A stretch of 64,000 nucleotides of DNA from Schaalia sp. 19OD2882 (GCF_018986735.1 NZ_CP065521.1:1674001-1738000); one strand, 5' to 3'; positions 26,666 to 36,630 are shown, numbered from the stretch's first letter. Translations and numbers: made by a program. Notes: generated from the sequence alone by a model not told the origin.

Positions 26666-26982
26666 GGCGCTCCCCTTTCGTCCGGCGACACGTGGCCGCC
26701 CTCCTCGACACTGTCAGGCCACCCATCGTACGCGGCCGGGGCACTGCGGCCCCACGCCCAGTGCCTGGCGCCCGAGGCACCATCCACAAAAGTTCTTCCA
26801 AGGCTCGTCACCCGCCGCGGCTGGGACATGCAGCCCTGTGCGCAGCAGGTTCAGGAGTGCCCTTTGAGGACGCATGGACACTTCTCACCGCCGGAGTGAA
26901 ACAAACGCGTACCCATGTCCCCCACTGGCGGCGGCCGGGGGGCCTGCGCGCGGACGGCTCCGCGCGCAGGCCGGCCTCGTCA
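26666..26982. other. Intergenic region infB-rbfA with leader hairpin
   Basis: No gene is seen. The infB terminator lies at 26941-26972. A second inverted repeat, GGCACTG (26740-26746) with CAGTGCC (26759-26765), lies about 75 bases upstream of rbfA and could be a leader structure. The gap and terminator suggest that rbfA-truB has its own promoter, which could not be identified. Confidence 0.5.
26941..26972 (-). terminator. Strong terminator hairpin after infB
   Basis: Perfect 14-bp stem GGCCTGCGCGCGGA (26941-26954) with 26959-26972 and a 4-base loop CGGC, 10 bases past the infB stop codon. No U-tract follows. Confidence 0.82.
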
Positions 26983-29835
26983 TCAGTCGCGAGGCTTCTC
27001 GCGCATCTCCCAGGTCTCGATGACATCGCCCTCGGCGATGTCCTTGTACCCCAAGGTGATACCGCACTCGAAGCCCTCACGGACCTCGGTGACATCGTCC
27101 TTCTCGCGACGCAGCGAGGCGATCTCGAGGTTGTCGGCGATGACCACACCGTCGCGGACCAGGCGGGCCTTCGTACCGCGCTTGATCGTGCCCGAACGCA
27201 CGATCGAACCCGCGATGTTGCCGAACTTGCCGGAACGGAACACCTGGCGGATCTCCGCCGATCCCAGCTGGACCTCTTCGTAGATCGGCTTGAGCATGCC
27301 CTTGAGGGCCGCCTCGACGTCGTCGATGGCCGAGTAGATGACGTTGTAGTACTTGATCTCGACGCCCTCGGCGTCGGCAAGCGCCTGGACGCGCTCAGCC
27401 GGACGGACGTTGAAGGCGATGATGACCGCGTTGTCGACCGTGGCCAGGTTGACGTCGTTCTGCGTGATCGCACCGACACCGCGGTGGATGATGCGCAGCG
27501 CGACTTCGTCGCCGACCTCGATGCGAAGCAGCGAGTCCTCCAGGGCCTCGACGGCGCCCGACACGTCGCCCTTGATGACCAGGTTGAGGGTGTCGACGGC
27601 GCCCTCCTTGAGGACCTTGTCGAAGTCCTCCAGGGAGACGCGCTTGCGACGCTTGGCCAGCATGGCCTGACGCTCGGCGGCCTCACGCTTGTCAGCGATC
27701 TGGCGGGCCGTGCGGTCGTCCGGGGCGACCAGGAAGGAGTCACCCGCGCGCGGCACGGAGGTCAGGCCGATGACCTGGACCGGGGTCGACGGGATCGCCT
27801 CGGCGACCTCCTGGCCGTCGTCGTCGAACATGGCGCGAACACGACCGTAGGCGGAGCCCACCACCAGTGCGTCACCCACACGCAGCGTGCCTCGCTGGAC
27901 CAGCATGGTCGCCACGGCGCCGCGACCCTTGTCCAAGTTGGCTTCGATGGCCACACCGCGGGCGTCGGTGTCGGGGTTGGCGGTCAGGTCCAAGGCCGCG
28001 TCGGCGGTCAGCAGGACGGCCTCCAGCAGGTCGTGAATGCCCTTGCGCTGCTTGGCGGAGACGTCGACGAACATCACGTCGCCGCCGTATTCCTCGGCGA
28101 CCAGACCGTACTCGGTGAGCTGGGCGCGAATCTTGTCCGGGTTCGCGTCCTCCTTGTCGACCTTGTTGACGGCCACGACGATGGGCACGTTCGCGGCCTG
28201 CGCGTGGTTGATGGCCTCCACCGTCTGCGGCATGACACCGTCGTCGGCGGCGACCACGAGGATCGCGATGTCGGTGACCTGCGCACCGCGGGCACGCATG
28301 GCCGTGAAGGCCTCGTGACCGGGTGTGTCGATGAAGGTGATCGGACGATCGACCCCCTCGTGGGCGACGGTGACCTGGTAGGCGCCGATGTGCTGGGTGA
28401 TGCCACCGTGCTCGGTGTCGACGACATCGGTGTGACGGATGGCGTCCAACAGTTTCGTCTTGCCGTGGTCGACGTGGCCCATGACGGTGACGACCGGCGG
28501 GCGTGCGACCAGGTGGTCGGCGTCGCCGAGTTCCTCGGCCTCGAGGTCGATGTCGAAGGACTCCAGCAGCTCACGGTCCTCGTCCTCGGGAGAGACGACC
28601 TTGACCTCGTAGCCGAGCTCGGCACCCAGTGCCTCGAAAGTGTCCTGGTCCAGGGACTGGGTGGCCGTGGCCATCTCGCCGAGGTGGAAGAGGACGGTCA
28701 CCAGCGCCGCAGGATTGACGTTGATCTTCTCGGCGAGGTCGGCCAGCGACGCCCCCTGTCGGATGCGCACCTCCTGGCCGCCACCGCGCGGGATCGACAC
28801 GCCGCCGATGACAGGGGCGTTCTGCTGCTCGAATTCCTGGCGCTTGGCGCGCTTGGACTTGCGGCCACGCTGGCTCTTTCCGCCACCGCGCCCGAATGCG
28901 CCGGGGGTGGAGCCACGGCCTGCGCCGCCACGGCCGCCCCGAGGCGGACCGAAGCTGGCACCTGCTCCGGCGCCTGCGCCTGCGCCTGCGCCGGGAGCAC
29001 CACCCGGACGAGGGCCCGTTCCGCGGCCACGACCGCCGCCACCGGGGCGAGGACCACGATCCGCGCCGGCAGCACCACCACGGGCGAAGTTCGCCTGACC
29101 GGGCATCATTCCCGGGTTCGGACGATTGCCACCGGGACGCGGAGCGCCGGGGCGAGGACCGCCGGAGCCCGACTGGCCCGGGCGCGGGCCACCGGGACGG
29201 GCACCGCGCTCACCACCGGTGACACCGCCGGGACGCGGAGCGCCTGGACGAGGTGCGCCGGGGCGCGGACCGCCGGAACCGCCGGGGCGAGGCATGCCCT
29301 GGCTGGAGGCGTAAGGGTTGTTGCCCGGGCGCGGACCCGCAGGTCGCGGCGTAGGGCGAGGGGCTCCCGGACGCGGGGCTCCTGAGCGCGGGCCGGGCTG
29401 GGCCTGGCCCTGGGGTGCGCGGGGAGCGGGGGCCGCAGGCTTGGCTTGCGCGGAAGGCGTTGCCGAAGCGGGTCGGGCGGGAGCCGCGGGAGCAGGTGCC
29501 GACGGTGCAGGCGCTGCCGGTGACGCCGCAGAAGCGGGAGCTCCCGGGGTGGGCGCTGCGGGGGCGGGGGCCGCCGAGGTCTTCGGGCCCTGGGGCTTGG
29601 GGGCGGCGGGCTTCCTGCCCGCGGTCGGCTTGGCTGCGGCGGGCTTGGGGGCCTCGGGAGCCGCAGGCTTGGGGGCGAGGGCTTCGAAGTGCCCACGCAC
29701 TGCACGCACGACCGGGGGTTCGAGGGCCGATGAGGCCCCCTTGACGAACTCGCCCTTTTCCTTGAGGTGCGTGAGTAGTTCCTTGCTGGTGATTCCGAGC
29801 TCCTTGGCGAGCTCGTGGACACGCAACTTTGCCAC
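26983..29835 (-). CDS. infB: Translation initiation factor IF-2
   Basis: GTPase of 950 residues that places initiator tRNA on the 30S subunit. The N-terminal IF2N module ([16 protein letters not shown]) is followed by about 270 residues of Ala/Pro/Gly/Arg-rich low-complexity sequence, typical of actinobacterial IF-2. The G domain starts near residue 450 with [10 protein letters not shown] and continues with DTPGHEAF and NKVDKED. The GTG at 29835 is chosen because AGGAGAATT precedes it and the protein then starts at [13 protein letters not shown]. The long plus-strand open frame opposite is a shadow of the biased composition. Confidence 0.96.
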   Translation of the reverse strand: MAKLRVHELAKELGITSKELLTHLKEKGEFVKGASSALEPPVVRAVRGHFEALAPKPAAPEAPKPAAAKPTAGRKPAAPKPQGPKTSAAPAPAAPTPGAPASAASPAAPAPSAPAPAAPARPASATPSAQAKPAAPAPRAPQGQAQPGPRSGAPRPGAPRPTPRPAGPRPGNNPYASSQGMPRPGGSGGPRPGAPRPGAPRPGGVTGGERGARPGGPRPGQSGSGGPRPGAPRPGGNRPNPGMMPGQANFARGGAAGADRGPRPGGGGRGRGTGPRPGGAPGAGAGAGAGAGASFGPPRGGRGGAGRGSTPGAFGRGGGKSQRGRKSKRAKRQEFEQQNAPVIGGVSIPRGGGQEVRIRQGASLADLAEKINVNPAALVTVLFHLGEMATATQSLDQDTFEALGAELGYEVKVVSPEDEDRELLESFDIDLEAEELGDADHLVARPPVVTVMGHVDHGKTKLLDAIRHTDVVDTEHGGITQHIGAYQVTVAHEGVDRPITFIDTPGHEAFTAMRARGAQVTDIAILVVAADDGVMPQTVEAINHAQAANVPIVVAVNKVDKEDANPDKIRAQLTEYGLVAEEYGGDVMFVDVSAKQRKGIHDLLEAVLLTADAALDLTANPDTDARGVAIEANLDKGRGAVATMLVQRGTLRVGDALVVGSAYGRVRAMFDDDGQEVAEAIPSTPVQVIGLTSVPRAGDSFLVAPDDRTARQIADKREAAERQAMLAKRRKRVSLEDFDKVLKEGAVDTLNLVIKGDVSGAVEALEDSLLRIEVGDEVALRIIHRGVGAITQNDVNLATVDNAVIIAFNVRPAERVQALADAEGVEIKYYNVIYSAIDDVEAALKGMLKPIYEEVQLGSAEIRQVFRSGKFGNIAGSIVRSGTIKRGTKARLVRDGVVIADNLEIASLRREKDDVTEVREGFECGITLGYKDIAEGDVIETWEMREKPRD

Positions 29836-29907
29836 AATTCTCCTGTCCGGGCGCATCTCCGGACGGAGACGCACTACTTGGTCTGCTGGCAGCTCATCGC
29901 TGGGTAC

Positions 29908-30264
29908 TCATCGGGTGCCCATCAGCTTCCGACCCGCTTCCATACTCGAGTCAGGCGCACACTGCGCCATGACGTGGTCGTGGAGCTGTTCCCACACATG
30001 CTCACCCACCTCATGGCGGAGTCGCAGTGCCCGGGTCAGCGACTTGCGCCGCTGCGCCCTCGTCAGGCAGTCGAGGTCGGCGTGCACCCACGCCCCCCTG
30101 CCTGGAAGAACCGCTCCCGGGTCCACGGTTGCGGACCCGTTCGGGGTGGCCGCGATGCGGATGAGTTCCGACCGCGCTCCCCTGGCGCCGCATCCGACGC
30201 AGGTCCTCACCGGCCCGGGAATGCTCCCGGTATCAGGGCGAGGACGCGCTCGAAAGTACGGCAC
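29908..30264 (-). CDS. ylxR: YlxR (DUF448) family protein
   Basis: Small basic protein of about 118 residues located between nusA and infB, as in most Gram-positive bacteria. The family signature is PVRTCVGCGARGARSELIRI followed by PGRGAWVH. Members have been linked to RNase P regulation and nucleoid functions, but the role in this organism is unknown. GTG 30264 is preferred because a TAGAAT element ends 8 bases before it and no Shine-Dalgarno sequence is present, which suggests a leaderless message. Confidence 0.88.
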   Translation of the reverse strand: MPYFRARPRPDTGSIPGPVRTCVGCGARGARSELIRIAATPNGSATVDPGAVLPGRGAWVHADLDCLTRAQRRKSLTRALRLRHEVGEHVWEQLHDHVMAQCAPDSSMEAGRKLMGTR

Positions 30265-30272
30265 GACCACAG

Positions 30273-30278
30273 ATTCTA
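30273..30278 (-). promoter_or_regulatory. Candidate -10 box for leaderless ylxR-infB message
   Basis: TAGAAT on the minus strand, 8 bases before the ylxR GTG, so the transcript could begin at the start codon. A TTGTCG element lies 20 bases further upstream, which is wide spacing. Suggests an internal promoter for ylxR-infB inside the nusA operon. Confidence 0.45.
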
Positions 30279-30363
30279 GTCCAGTGGGGCGCCCGGCCCG
30301 ACAAGGGGTCGTGAGCGAATCGTCACGAAACGCCCTCCCTCGCTTCACGCCGAAGCGGCGCGC

Positions 30364-31419
30364 TCAGCGCACCAGGTCGCTTTCAGGCGAGGCCTCATAG
30401 CCGTCAACGAGGTCGGGCATCGACGAACGCGACGCGCCCTCTTCCTGGCCGGTCTCGGTGTCGGCGTGGATGTCGATGTGGTAGCCGGTCAGACGCGCGG
30501 CCAGGCGGGCGTTCTGCCCTTCCTTGCCGATGGCCAAGGAGAGCTGGAAGTCCGGGACGATTGCCGTGGCGTTGCGGTTCTCCACCGAGTGCACGACCAC
30601 GCGGGTCACACGTGCCGGCGACAGGGAGTTGGCGACGAAACGCGCCGGATCGTCCGAGTGGTCGACGATGTCGATCTTCTCCCCACCGAGCTCGGTCATG
30701 ACGGCTCGCACCCGCGAACCCATCGGGCCGATGCATGCGCCCTTGGCGTTGATGCCCTCACGGCGGGCGGACACGGCGATCTTCGTGCGGTGCCCGGCCT
30801 CGCGGGCAATCGCGCGAATGTCGACCTGTCCCTGTTGGATCTCCGGGACCTCGCGTTCGAACAGGCCGAGGACCAGACCGGGGTGGGTGCGCGACAGGGT
30901 GATGCGCGGACCCTTCTCGGTACGCTCGACGGCCACCACGTAGGCGCGGATGCGGTCCCCGTGGGACCAGGACTCGCCGGGAACCTTCTCCGTGTCGGGC
31001 AGGATCGCCTCGAAGTCGCCGGGCAGGAGGACCCGGGTCACGCGCATGTCACGTGACTGCTGGACGATGCCGGTGACGATCTTTCCCTGCGAGGCCGCGA
31101 AGTCGCCGAGTACCCTCTGGTCGTCGGCGTCACGCAGCCGCTGCATGATGACGGAGCGGGCGGTGGCCTGGGCGATGCGCCCGAAGTTGCGGGGGGTGTC
31201 GTCGAACTCGCCGATCGGATTGCCGTCCTCGTCCTCGTCCATCGCCATGACGGTGACGCGGCCGGTCTTCTTGTCGATCTCGATACGGGCCCGGGTGATG
31301 GCTCCGGGAATGTTGTGGTACGCCTTGAGCAGGGCTTCTTCGATGGCGTCGACCAAGGTGTCCAGTGCGACGCCCTTCTCCTGCTCGACCATCCGCAGGG
31401 CTGTCATGTCGATTTCCAT
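30364..31419 (-). CDS. nusA: Transcription elongation/termination factor NusA
   Basis: RNA-polymerase-binding factor for pausing, termination and antitermination. It has 351 residues, the short actinobacterial form without C-terminal acidic repeats. The N-terminal domain starts MEIDMTALRMVEQEKGV; an S1 domain follows around 135-200 (GKIVTGIVQQ) and two KH domains in the C-terminal half (GACIGPMGSRVRAVMTEL and LAIGKEGQNARLAARL). The ATG at 31419 follows a GAGGAGTGAGG stretch and lies 7 bases past the rimP stop codon. Confidence 0.95.
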   Translation of the reverse strand: MEIDMTALRMVEQEKGVALDTLVDAIEEALLKAYHNIPGAITRARIEIDKKTGRVTVMAMDEDEDGNPIGEFDDTPRNFGRIAQATARSVIMQRLRDADDQRVLGDFAASQGKIVTGIVQQSRDMRVTRVLLPGDFEAILPDTEKVPGESWSHGDRIRAYVVAVERTEKGPRITLSRTHPGLVLGLFEREVPEIQQGQVDIRAIAREAGHRTKIAVSARREGINAKGACIGPMGSRVRAVMTELGGEKIDIVDHSDDPARFVANSLSPARVTRVVVHSVENRNATAIVPDFQLSLAIGKEGQNARLAARLTGYHIDIHADTETGQEEGASRSSMPDLVDGYEASPESDLVR

Positions 31420-31426
31420 GCTCGCC

Positions 31427-31909
31427 TCACTCCTCACGCTCGTCGACCGACGTGAACTCGACGCGTGCACGCGCCTTCTTCACCTGTACGTACTCGATGG
31501 TAGTCGAGGACCCGTCGACCTCCATCGTGACGCAGTCCTCGCCCGCCGCCACGACCCGGCCCTCGACCCGGGATCCGTCGCGCAGTTTGACCGTGGCCAG
31601 GCGCCCCACCTGTCGCAGCCAATGGCGCGGCCGGGTGAGTTCGCGTTCGGCACCGGGGGTGGAGACCTCCAGCAGGTACTCCTCCTGGATCGGGTCGGCC
31701 ACGTCGAGCGCCTTCGAAACGCAGCGGGAGACCTCGGCCAGCGTGTCGGAGTCCACTCCCGCCCGACCCGGCGGCGCGTCGACGGTCACTCGCAGCAGGG
31801 TCATGCCGGACTGTGTGGCTCGGGTGACGCAGTCGAGTTCCAGTCCTGCGGCCTCGACGACGGGGGCCAGCAGGTCGTGGATCGCTTCGATCGTGCGCGG
31901 TGCGGACAC
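31427..31909 (-). CDS. rimP: Ribosome maturation factor RimP
   Basis: Needed for 30S subunit assembly; 160 residues. Recognised by LELDCVTRATQSGMTLLRV, the conserved region LDVADPIQEEYLLEVSTPG and RVEGRVVAAGEDCVTMEV in the C-terminal SH3-like domain. GTG 31909 is fixed as the start by AAGGAGG 6 bases upstream and by the expected N-terminal length. First gene of the rimP-nusA-ylxR-infB operon. Confidence 0.94.
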   Translation of the reverse strand: MSAPRTIEAIHDLLAPVVEAAGLELDCVTRATQSGMTLLRVTVDAPPGRAGVDSDTLAEVSRCVSKALDVADPIQEEYLLEVSTPGAERELTRPRHWLRQVGRLATVKLRDGSRVEGRVVAAGEDCVTMEVDGSSTTIEYVQVKKARARVEFTSVDEREE

Positions 31910-31923
31910 GGGTCCTCCTTGGG

Positions 31924-31937
31924 GACGAGGGCGGGGC
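31924..31937 (+). repeat. Dispersed 14-mer GACGAGGGCGGGGC, copy 3
   Basis: Exact copy directly upstream of the rimP ribosome-binding site, 15 bases before its start codon. An imperfect inverted repeat TGCGCGC/GCGCGCA lies just beyond it in the same leader. Confidence 0.6.
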
Positions 31938-32027
31938 TTGCGCGCGCCTGCGCGCAGGCACAGTTCTGGCGACGACACGATTGACATCTCGATCGTACCT
32001 GTGGGCCGCCCGTGGGATGATGACCGG

Positions 32028-33122
32028 GTGCGAGTCAACGACCGGGGTCGGACCCCTACATTCAGGCCGCGTGGCGCCGCCCTCGTCTGGGCCGCCGCCC
32101 TGGTGGTGAGCCTTGGCGCATGCGCCGGCTCGCCGGTGAGCGGGAAGGTGGTGCCCAGCGAACTGCCACCCCTCGAAGGACCTGCCCTGTCCCGGGACGT
32201 GGCGGCCCGCACCGAGGCGGCGGCGGCTCGTCGCGCAGAGGAACTCGCTGCCCGCGCCACGTCCTGCGCCTCGTGTCGCACGGCCCTGGAGTCCTTGGCC
32301 ACCTCGTCCAAGCAGCGCCTGGACGCCCTGGGGGGCATGTGGGACCCGTGGGAAGGCGCCGACCATGAGGGCGCCGGCCACGTACCTGCGCTTGCGGATG
32401 CTCCGGCGACCGTCCCGGCTCTGGTCGCCTGGCTGCTGGCCTCCTCCGAACGCGACTGGGCCAGCGCCGCATCCGCGGACACCAGTGCGGGCGACGCCTA
32501 CGCCCTGACGGGTGTGGCGGCCGGACGCTGGTCGGCTGCACTCACGCTGGCAGGCGCGTACGGGATCGAACCCGAAGCGGCCGAGTCCTCCGTGTGGGCA
32601 ACCGCCCAGCGCATGACGACCCTGACGGCGAGCGACACCCATGCGGCCGATTGGCACCTTCCGGGCCAGGCGCGGGACTTCGGCGCCGATTGGCCACAGT
32701 CCTTGGGCACTCCGGCGTCGCTGGCCTCGGAGCCGCGTCTGGCACCAGCAGTGCGCGTGTGGGACTGCGCAGCCCAAAGCCTTGTCAAGGCGGAGCTCGT
32801 GGACCACACGCTGTCCGGGTCGGAGGCACTCTCGGAGCGTCTGCTCACCCGGGTCGACGCCCTCCTCGGCGCGGGGGTCGCCGACCAGCGGGCGTTCCGG
32901 TGCACCTTGGGCAGCGACCCGTCCGGTCTTGCCTCGGCTCTTCTGACGACGGACCTGAGCCTGGTCGGCTCGGACTCTCCCGGGGTGCGGGCGTTGGGGG
33001 TTCATCTCTTCCGCGAGGACTTGGCATCATGGCGCCCATTGGCCCCGTCCGTGATCTCGACCCCGACCTTCGGCACTGTGCCCGCCCCTGTCACCGACGA
33101 GGTCGGCGGCCAGTCCTCCTGA
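32028..33122 (+). CDS. Lipoprotein, probable DUF4439 ferritin-like domain
   Basis: Exported lipoprotein of 364 residues. A signal peptide with hydrophobic core ALVWAAALVVSL ends in the lipobox LGAC with Cys32. The middle is Ala-rich and helical; the stretch VPALVAWLLASSERDW and the helices after it fit the DUF4439 ferritin-like domain commonly encoded divergently from rimP in actinobacteria. No metal ligands could be assigned by eye. GTG 32028 is the first possible start after an in-frame stop. A TTGACA at 31981 could belong to its promoter. Confidence 0.72.
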   Translation: MRVNDRGRTPTFRPRGAALVWAAALVVSLGACAGSPVSGKVVPSELPPLEGPALSRDVAARTEAAAARRAEELAARATSCASCRTALESLATSSKQRLDALGGMWDPWEGADHEGAGHVPALADAPATVPALVAWLLASSERDWASAASADTSAGDAYALTGVAAGRWSAALTLAGAYGIEPEAAESSVWATAQRMTTLTASDTHAADWHLPGQARDFGADWPQSLGTPASLASEPRLAPAVRVWDCAAQSLVKAELVDHTLSGSEALSERLLTRVDALLGAGVADQRAFRCTLGSDPSGLASALLTTDLSLVGSDSPGVRALGVHLFREDLASWRPLAPSVISTPTFGTVPAPVTDEVGGQSS

Positions 33123-33177
33123 GGCCGGCAGGGCACGTGGGTCGCCTCGCTCGGCATCACATGAGGTCAGTCGACGC

Positions 33178-34599
33178 TCAGTCGACTTCGGCCACCGGCG
33201 CGCAGAGCATCCCCGCCTGTTCCAGCTGCCCCGCAAGGCCCAACAGCAGGTCCTCCCTGCCCCACCGGGCCACGAACTGCGCACCCACCGGCATGCCATT
33301 GGGGGCGAACCCCGCGTGGACGCTCATCGCCGGATGACCTGACACGTTGAAGATCGCCGTGTTCGACACGAGCGGCGTGCACTTGGCGAGTGCGCGAGCA
33401 GCACCCAGCCCTTCAAGGGAGTGCGCCCCGAGCGGCAGCACGGGCATGGTCGGCAGCATGACCAGGTCGGCCCCACCGAAGACGGCGTCCACCCCGGCGC
33501 GCACCCTCTGACAATCCGTCACTGCCGCCCGCACCATCGCCTGTGGAAGCCTCGCGCCGATGCGGGCGCTGGCCCGCGTACGCCTTTCCAGCAGCTGCGG
33601 GTGTTCGACCTGCGTCAACTCCTCGTGGATGCCGGCGGCGAAGAGGGTGAGGAAAGGGAAGGTGGGGACGGGCCATGCGGCTCGCCCTCGTCGAAGGTCC
33701 TGTCCGAGGGTGGTCACCTGCACGGCGAATGCATCAACGGCGCGCGCGACATCGGGGGGCAGGCGCATCCCGGGCATGACCTGCGTGTCGGTGTGGAGGA
33801 TGCGCAGTGGGCGGGAGGGCGCGCCCTGCGCGGCATCGGCGAAGGGGCGCTCGGGTGCTTCCAGGCGCCACCGGTCGACCTCGACATTGCCGCTGATGAC
33901 GTCCAGGACCACGCCCATGTCGACGGCGCTGCGCGTGATGGCGCCGAAGGTGGCCAGTCCGTGCCAGTGCTGCGCAAGTGGCGCCGAACTCACGCGCCCT
34001 CGAGTGGGTTTCATGCCCATGACCCCGCAGGCCGAGGCGGGGATGCGCAGGGAGCCTCCCCCGTCGGCGCCCATGGCGACCGGGACGACACCTGCGGCCA
34101 CGGCCACTGCCGAGCCTCCCGAGGAGCCGCCGGGTGAGCGAGTCGGATCCCATGGGTTCAGGCAGGGGCCGTGGTGTTCGGACTCGGTGGTCGGAAAGTG
34201 TCCGAACTCCGGCATGTTGGTGCGGGCGACGATGACGGCGCCGGCGCCTCGCAGGCGCCGCACGACCTCGCAGTCAGCGCTGGCAGGGGTCGAATTGCCC
34301 CGCCCGCCCAAGGTGGTGACGTCGCCGGTGACGTCGTACTCCTCCTTGACCGCCACGGGAACTCCCGCCAAGGGCAGGTCTCCTGCGTGCGCCCGTGGGT
34401 CGGCCAGTCGGGCGGCCAGGGCCGCCGCCTCCGCGAGCGCCTCCTTGCGGCGAATGCGCGTGAAGGCGTTGAGGTGCGCATTGACCCCTTCGGCTCGCTC
34501 CAGACTCGCAGTGACGGCCTCGCCCGGCGCGGTGGTGCCGGAGGAGACCTGGCGGGCAATGGTCACCGCGTCTGGACTGGGGCCAAAGGTGCCGTTCAC
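33178..34599 (-). CDS. Amidase-signature family hydrolase
   Basis: Ser-cisSer-Lys amidase of 473 residues. The catalytic lysine is in VAVKEEYD, the cis-serine in SPGGSSGGSAVAVAAG and the nucleophile region in GADGGGSLRIPASACG. It is related to GatA and general amidases, but no gatB or gatC is nearby, so a role in amide catabolism is more likely than in tRNA amidation. The substrate is unknown. GTG 34599 is supported by GAGGAGG upstream. No signal peptide. Confidence 0.9.
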   Translation of the reverse strand: MNGTFGPSPDAVTIARQVSSGTTAPGEAVTASLERAEGVNAHLNAFTRIRRKEALAEAAALAARLADPRAHAGDLPLAGVPVAVKEEYDVTGDVTTLGGRGNSTPASADCEVVRRLRGAGAVIVARTNMPEFGHFPTTESEHHGPCLNPWDPTRSPGGSSGGSAVAVAAGVVPVAMGADGGGSLRIPASACGVMGMKPTRGRVSSAPLAQHWHGLATFGAITRSAVDMGVVLDVISGNVEVDRWRLEAPERPFADAAQGAPSRPLRILHTDTQVMPGMRLPPDVARAVDAFAVQVTTLGQDLRRGRAAWPVPTFPFLTLFAAGIHEELTQVEHPQLLERRTRASARIGARLPQAMVRAAVTDCQRVRAGVDAVFGGADLVMLPTMPVLPLGAHSLEGLGAARALAKCTPLVSNTAIFNVSGHPAMSVHAGFAPNGMPVGAQFVARWGREDLLLGLAGQLEQAGMLCAPVAEVD

Positions 34600-34718
34600 A
34601 TGTCCTCCTCGATCACGCCGGGCCCAAGGGAGTCGGCCCACGTCGAGTGTAGGTGGGCCCCCGGCTGCGTGAGCCCCGCACCCGCCGGAGTGGATCGACC
34701 GACCATAGACTTGGGGCC

Positions 34719-35207
34719 ATGCCGACCCCTTCACTGCCCAGCGACCTTGCCGCATTGCTTCCCGCTTCTGATGCGGCTGCGCCCTGCGAGCCCTGCGAGG
34801 AGGGACTGTGGGCGGTGGCCGGGGCACACGCCTTCTTCCTCGTCGACGGGGGCGGGGCCCGTTCCTCCGGGATGTGGTACGAGGTTCAACACGTGACCTG
34901 GGAGGCGACCTCGCGCGCCCTGACCGTGACCTGGACGGACCCGGGGCTGGCTCCGGCGCGAGCGGTGACCCTGTCAACGGACCCGCGGGCTTTCCTTGTC
35001 CGGGTTCGCGAATCGGTCGAACGCACACAGGTCGTGCAACGCCGGCTGCGCACCCACAATGGCACACGGGTTGTCGCCCAGGTGCGGCGCGCCCCTGATG
35101 GGACGCTGTTCTCGGTTCTCACCGCCGACGGTCCCGTGGATGCCCGGGCCGAGGAGGAGGCGTTGATGCTGGAACGCGAGGTGCGTGAAAGCGTCGGCCT
35201 GGACTGA
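34719..35207 (+). CDS. Conserved hypothetical protein
   Basis: Protein of 162 residues with no recognised domain. It is rich in beta-strand-like segments (WAVAGAHAFFLVDGG, RALTVTWTDPGLAPARAV, TRVVAQVRRAPDG) and has no membrane segment or signal peptide. ATG 34719 lies 7 bases after a TAGACT element, so the message may be leaderless. It is divergent from the amidase with 119 bases between starts, which may hint at shared control. Base composition matches the chromosome. Confidence 0.7.
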   Translation: MPTPSLPSDLAALLPASDAAAPCEPCEEGLWAVAGAHAFFLVDGGGARSSGMWYEVQHVTWEATSRALTVTWTDPGLAPARAVTLSTDPRAFLVRVRESVERTQVVQRRLRTHNGTRVVAQVRRAPDGTLFSVLTADGPVDARAEEEALMLEREVRESVGLD

Positions 35208-35260
35208 ATGGCGGCCGATCCTGGGCCGAGGCGCTGAACGCCGCCGAGGTGGCCGAGCCC

Positions 35261-35372
35261 GCTCTCCTACCGACCTTGCAGCACCCCTACCGACATCGCT
35301 GCACCCCTACCGACATCGCTGCACCCCTGCCGACGCTGCCACGTCGGTAGGAAGGTCATTGCGTCGGCGGCA
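35261..35372. repeat. 20-bp-period iteron-like repeats, left copy
   Basis: Four 20-base units at 35261-35340; the second and third (35281-35300 and 35301-35320) are identical, and ACCGAC recurs every 20 bases at 35269, 35289 and 35309, with GCCGAC at 35329. They are followed by an inverted element, CGTCGGTAGGAAGGTCAT at 35342-35359, and by CGTCGGCGGCA. The same composite returns at 36631-36700 on the other side of the DUF559 gene. Confidence 0.75.
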
Positions 35373-35433
35373 AGTTCGTTCCTCGGATCCGAGCAGCCGT
35401 GCAAGGCAGCCCGCCCGCGAGCCCGTGGCAGTG

Positions 35434-36525
35434 TCAGCAAGCCGCCCGCGCCCCGGGTCGAGGCACATGGAAGCGTCGCCGAGGTCCGTCACAGTCGCAA
35501 CTCGGCGGAGCCCACAGTCCCGATCGGTGCTGCTCCCAGCGCAATCGCCTCCCCGATGGAACACCTGGACCGACCCTGTTGCGCAACCTCTCGAAGTCTT
35601 CGAAGTCTTCCCAACCGATGCGGGTGACCTTCCACCCGTTCCTTTCCAATGTGCGTTGGCGAACCATCTGCTCACGCACGGCCCGGTGGAACTCGGCCTG
35701 GTCCTTGCCGAGTTTTCCGATGCCGTCGAACTCGAAAGCCTCATCCCTTCGCTGGTCTGCAATGTCGATGAAGTACCGTTGGCCGTCGATTCGGACCTCG
35801 AACTGTGTCCTCAGGTCATCGCGCCCACTCGACTTGAGCGCCCAGAGCAATGCTGCCTCGCCAGGATTCTGGCATCCGGCATCAGCGGCAAGAACGATCT
35901 CCTTGGCTCGACGCCAACCGCGTGCGCTGTCGAGCCCGTCGAGGCGCGCAAGCATACGCGCACGCACTTCTGCTTCGGCATGTCGAGAACTGTCGAGGTC
36001 GAAGGGGGTGAATGAAGTGCGATGTGCAAGCACTGCACACACGGCGACGAAGGCTTCCAAGGGTTCGCAGGTCAGAGCCATGCGGATTGCGGTGTCCTCC
36101 AGCGACTCGGCAAGGATTCCGTCAATGTCCACCACCTCGCCCCCAAGGTCCACCCTCGTCTGGCGAACAACGACCTCGGGCACGGTGACACCATTGACGT
36201 GCACTGCGGGCAGCCGTGTTCGCCGTACGGTCTGCGGAGCGCTCACATGCACATCGGGATTGCGGACCCACCCTGTGAGGCCGTGTGCCACGAGAGCGCT
36301 GGCATTGACGAGGACGATCCGCTGCTTCGATGCGGCCACAGTCACCTCCGCCCTCGCACGGGCGACCAGATCCCACAAATCCCACGGCGCCATGCCGCAT
36401 GCTCGGGGAATGCGCAGGTGGTACCCCCGACGCAGGCGGACGACCTCGCCGTCGCAGGACAGCGATCTGGACAGTGTGCCGGTGGTTCGGATGATGTGGG
36501 GGTGAGGCTCCATGATGTCAAGCAT
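35434..36525 (-). CDS. AbiEi-like / DUF559 Vsr-type nuclease-domain protein
   Basis: Protein of about 363 residues. The N-terminal half resembles AbiEi-type antitoxin proteins (VRLRRGYHLRIP, NASALVAHGLTGW, VHVSAPQTVRR). The C-terminal half fits a DUF559 Vsr-like PD-(D/E)XK fold: GEAALLWALKSSGRDDL, FEVRIDGQRYFIDIAD, EFDGIGKLG and RNGWKVTRIGWEDF. No partner toxin gene is adjacent, so this looks like the stand-alone actinobacterial form whose function is unknown. ATG 36525 or 36513 are both possible starts. GC content is visibly lower than in flanking genes, and related repeats flank it on both sides. Confidence 0.75.
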   Translation of the reverse strand: MLDIMEPHPHIIRTTGTLSRSLSCDGEVVRLRRGYHLRIPRACGMAPWDLWDLVARARAEVTVAASKQRIVLVNASALVAHGLTGWVRNPDVHVSAPQTVRRTRLPAVHVNGVTVPEVVVRQTRVDLGGEVVDIDGILAESLEDTAIRMALTCEPLEAFVAVCAVLAHRTSFTPFDLDSSRHAEAEVRARMLARLDGLDSARGWRRAKEIVLAADAGCQNPGEAALLWALKSSGRDDLRTQFEVRIDGQRYFIDIADQRRDEAFEFDGIGKLGKDQAEFHRAVREQMVRQRTLERNGWKVTRIGWEDFEDFERLRNRVGPGVPSGRRLRWEQHRSGLWAPPSCDCDGPRRRFHVPRPGARAAC

Positions 36526-36630
36526 GTGAATCCGGAAATGACAGGACCAGTGGTGGATGGTGGGCCTGTGGACGAGCGAAGTGCGGAGGCCGGGTTGTGG
36601 ACAATCGATGGCCGACGGCATTACTGGGGC

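Noticed and set aside
26692..29385. 897-codon plus-strand open frame opposite infB
   Set aside because: Low-complexity Thr/Ala/Arg translation is the mirror of the IF-2 Ala/Pro/Gly region.
28860..29620. Repetitive DNA in infB as a possible tandem repeat or CRISPR-like array
   Set aside because: It is the degenerate Gly/Pro/Arg/Ala linker of IF-2, with no regular spacer-repeat pattern.
33178..34599. Amidase as GatA of the tRNA amidotransferase
   Set aside because: No gatB or gatC nearby and the sequence lacks GatA-specific stretches that I would expect; kept as a general amidase.
35261..35372. 20-base-period units as a CRISPR array
   Set aside because: Units are contiguous without unique spacers, and no cas gene is present.
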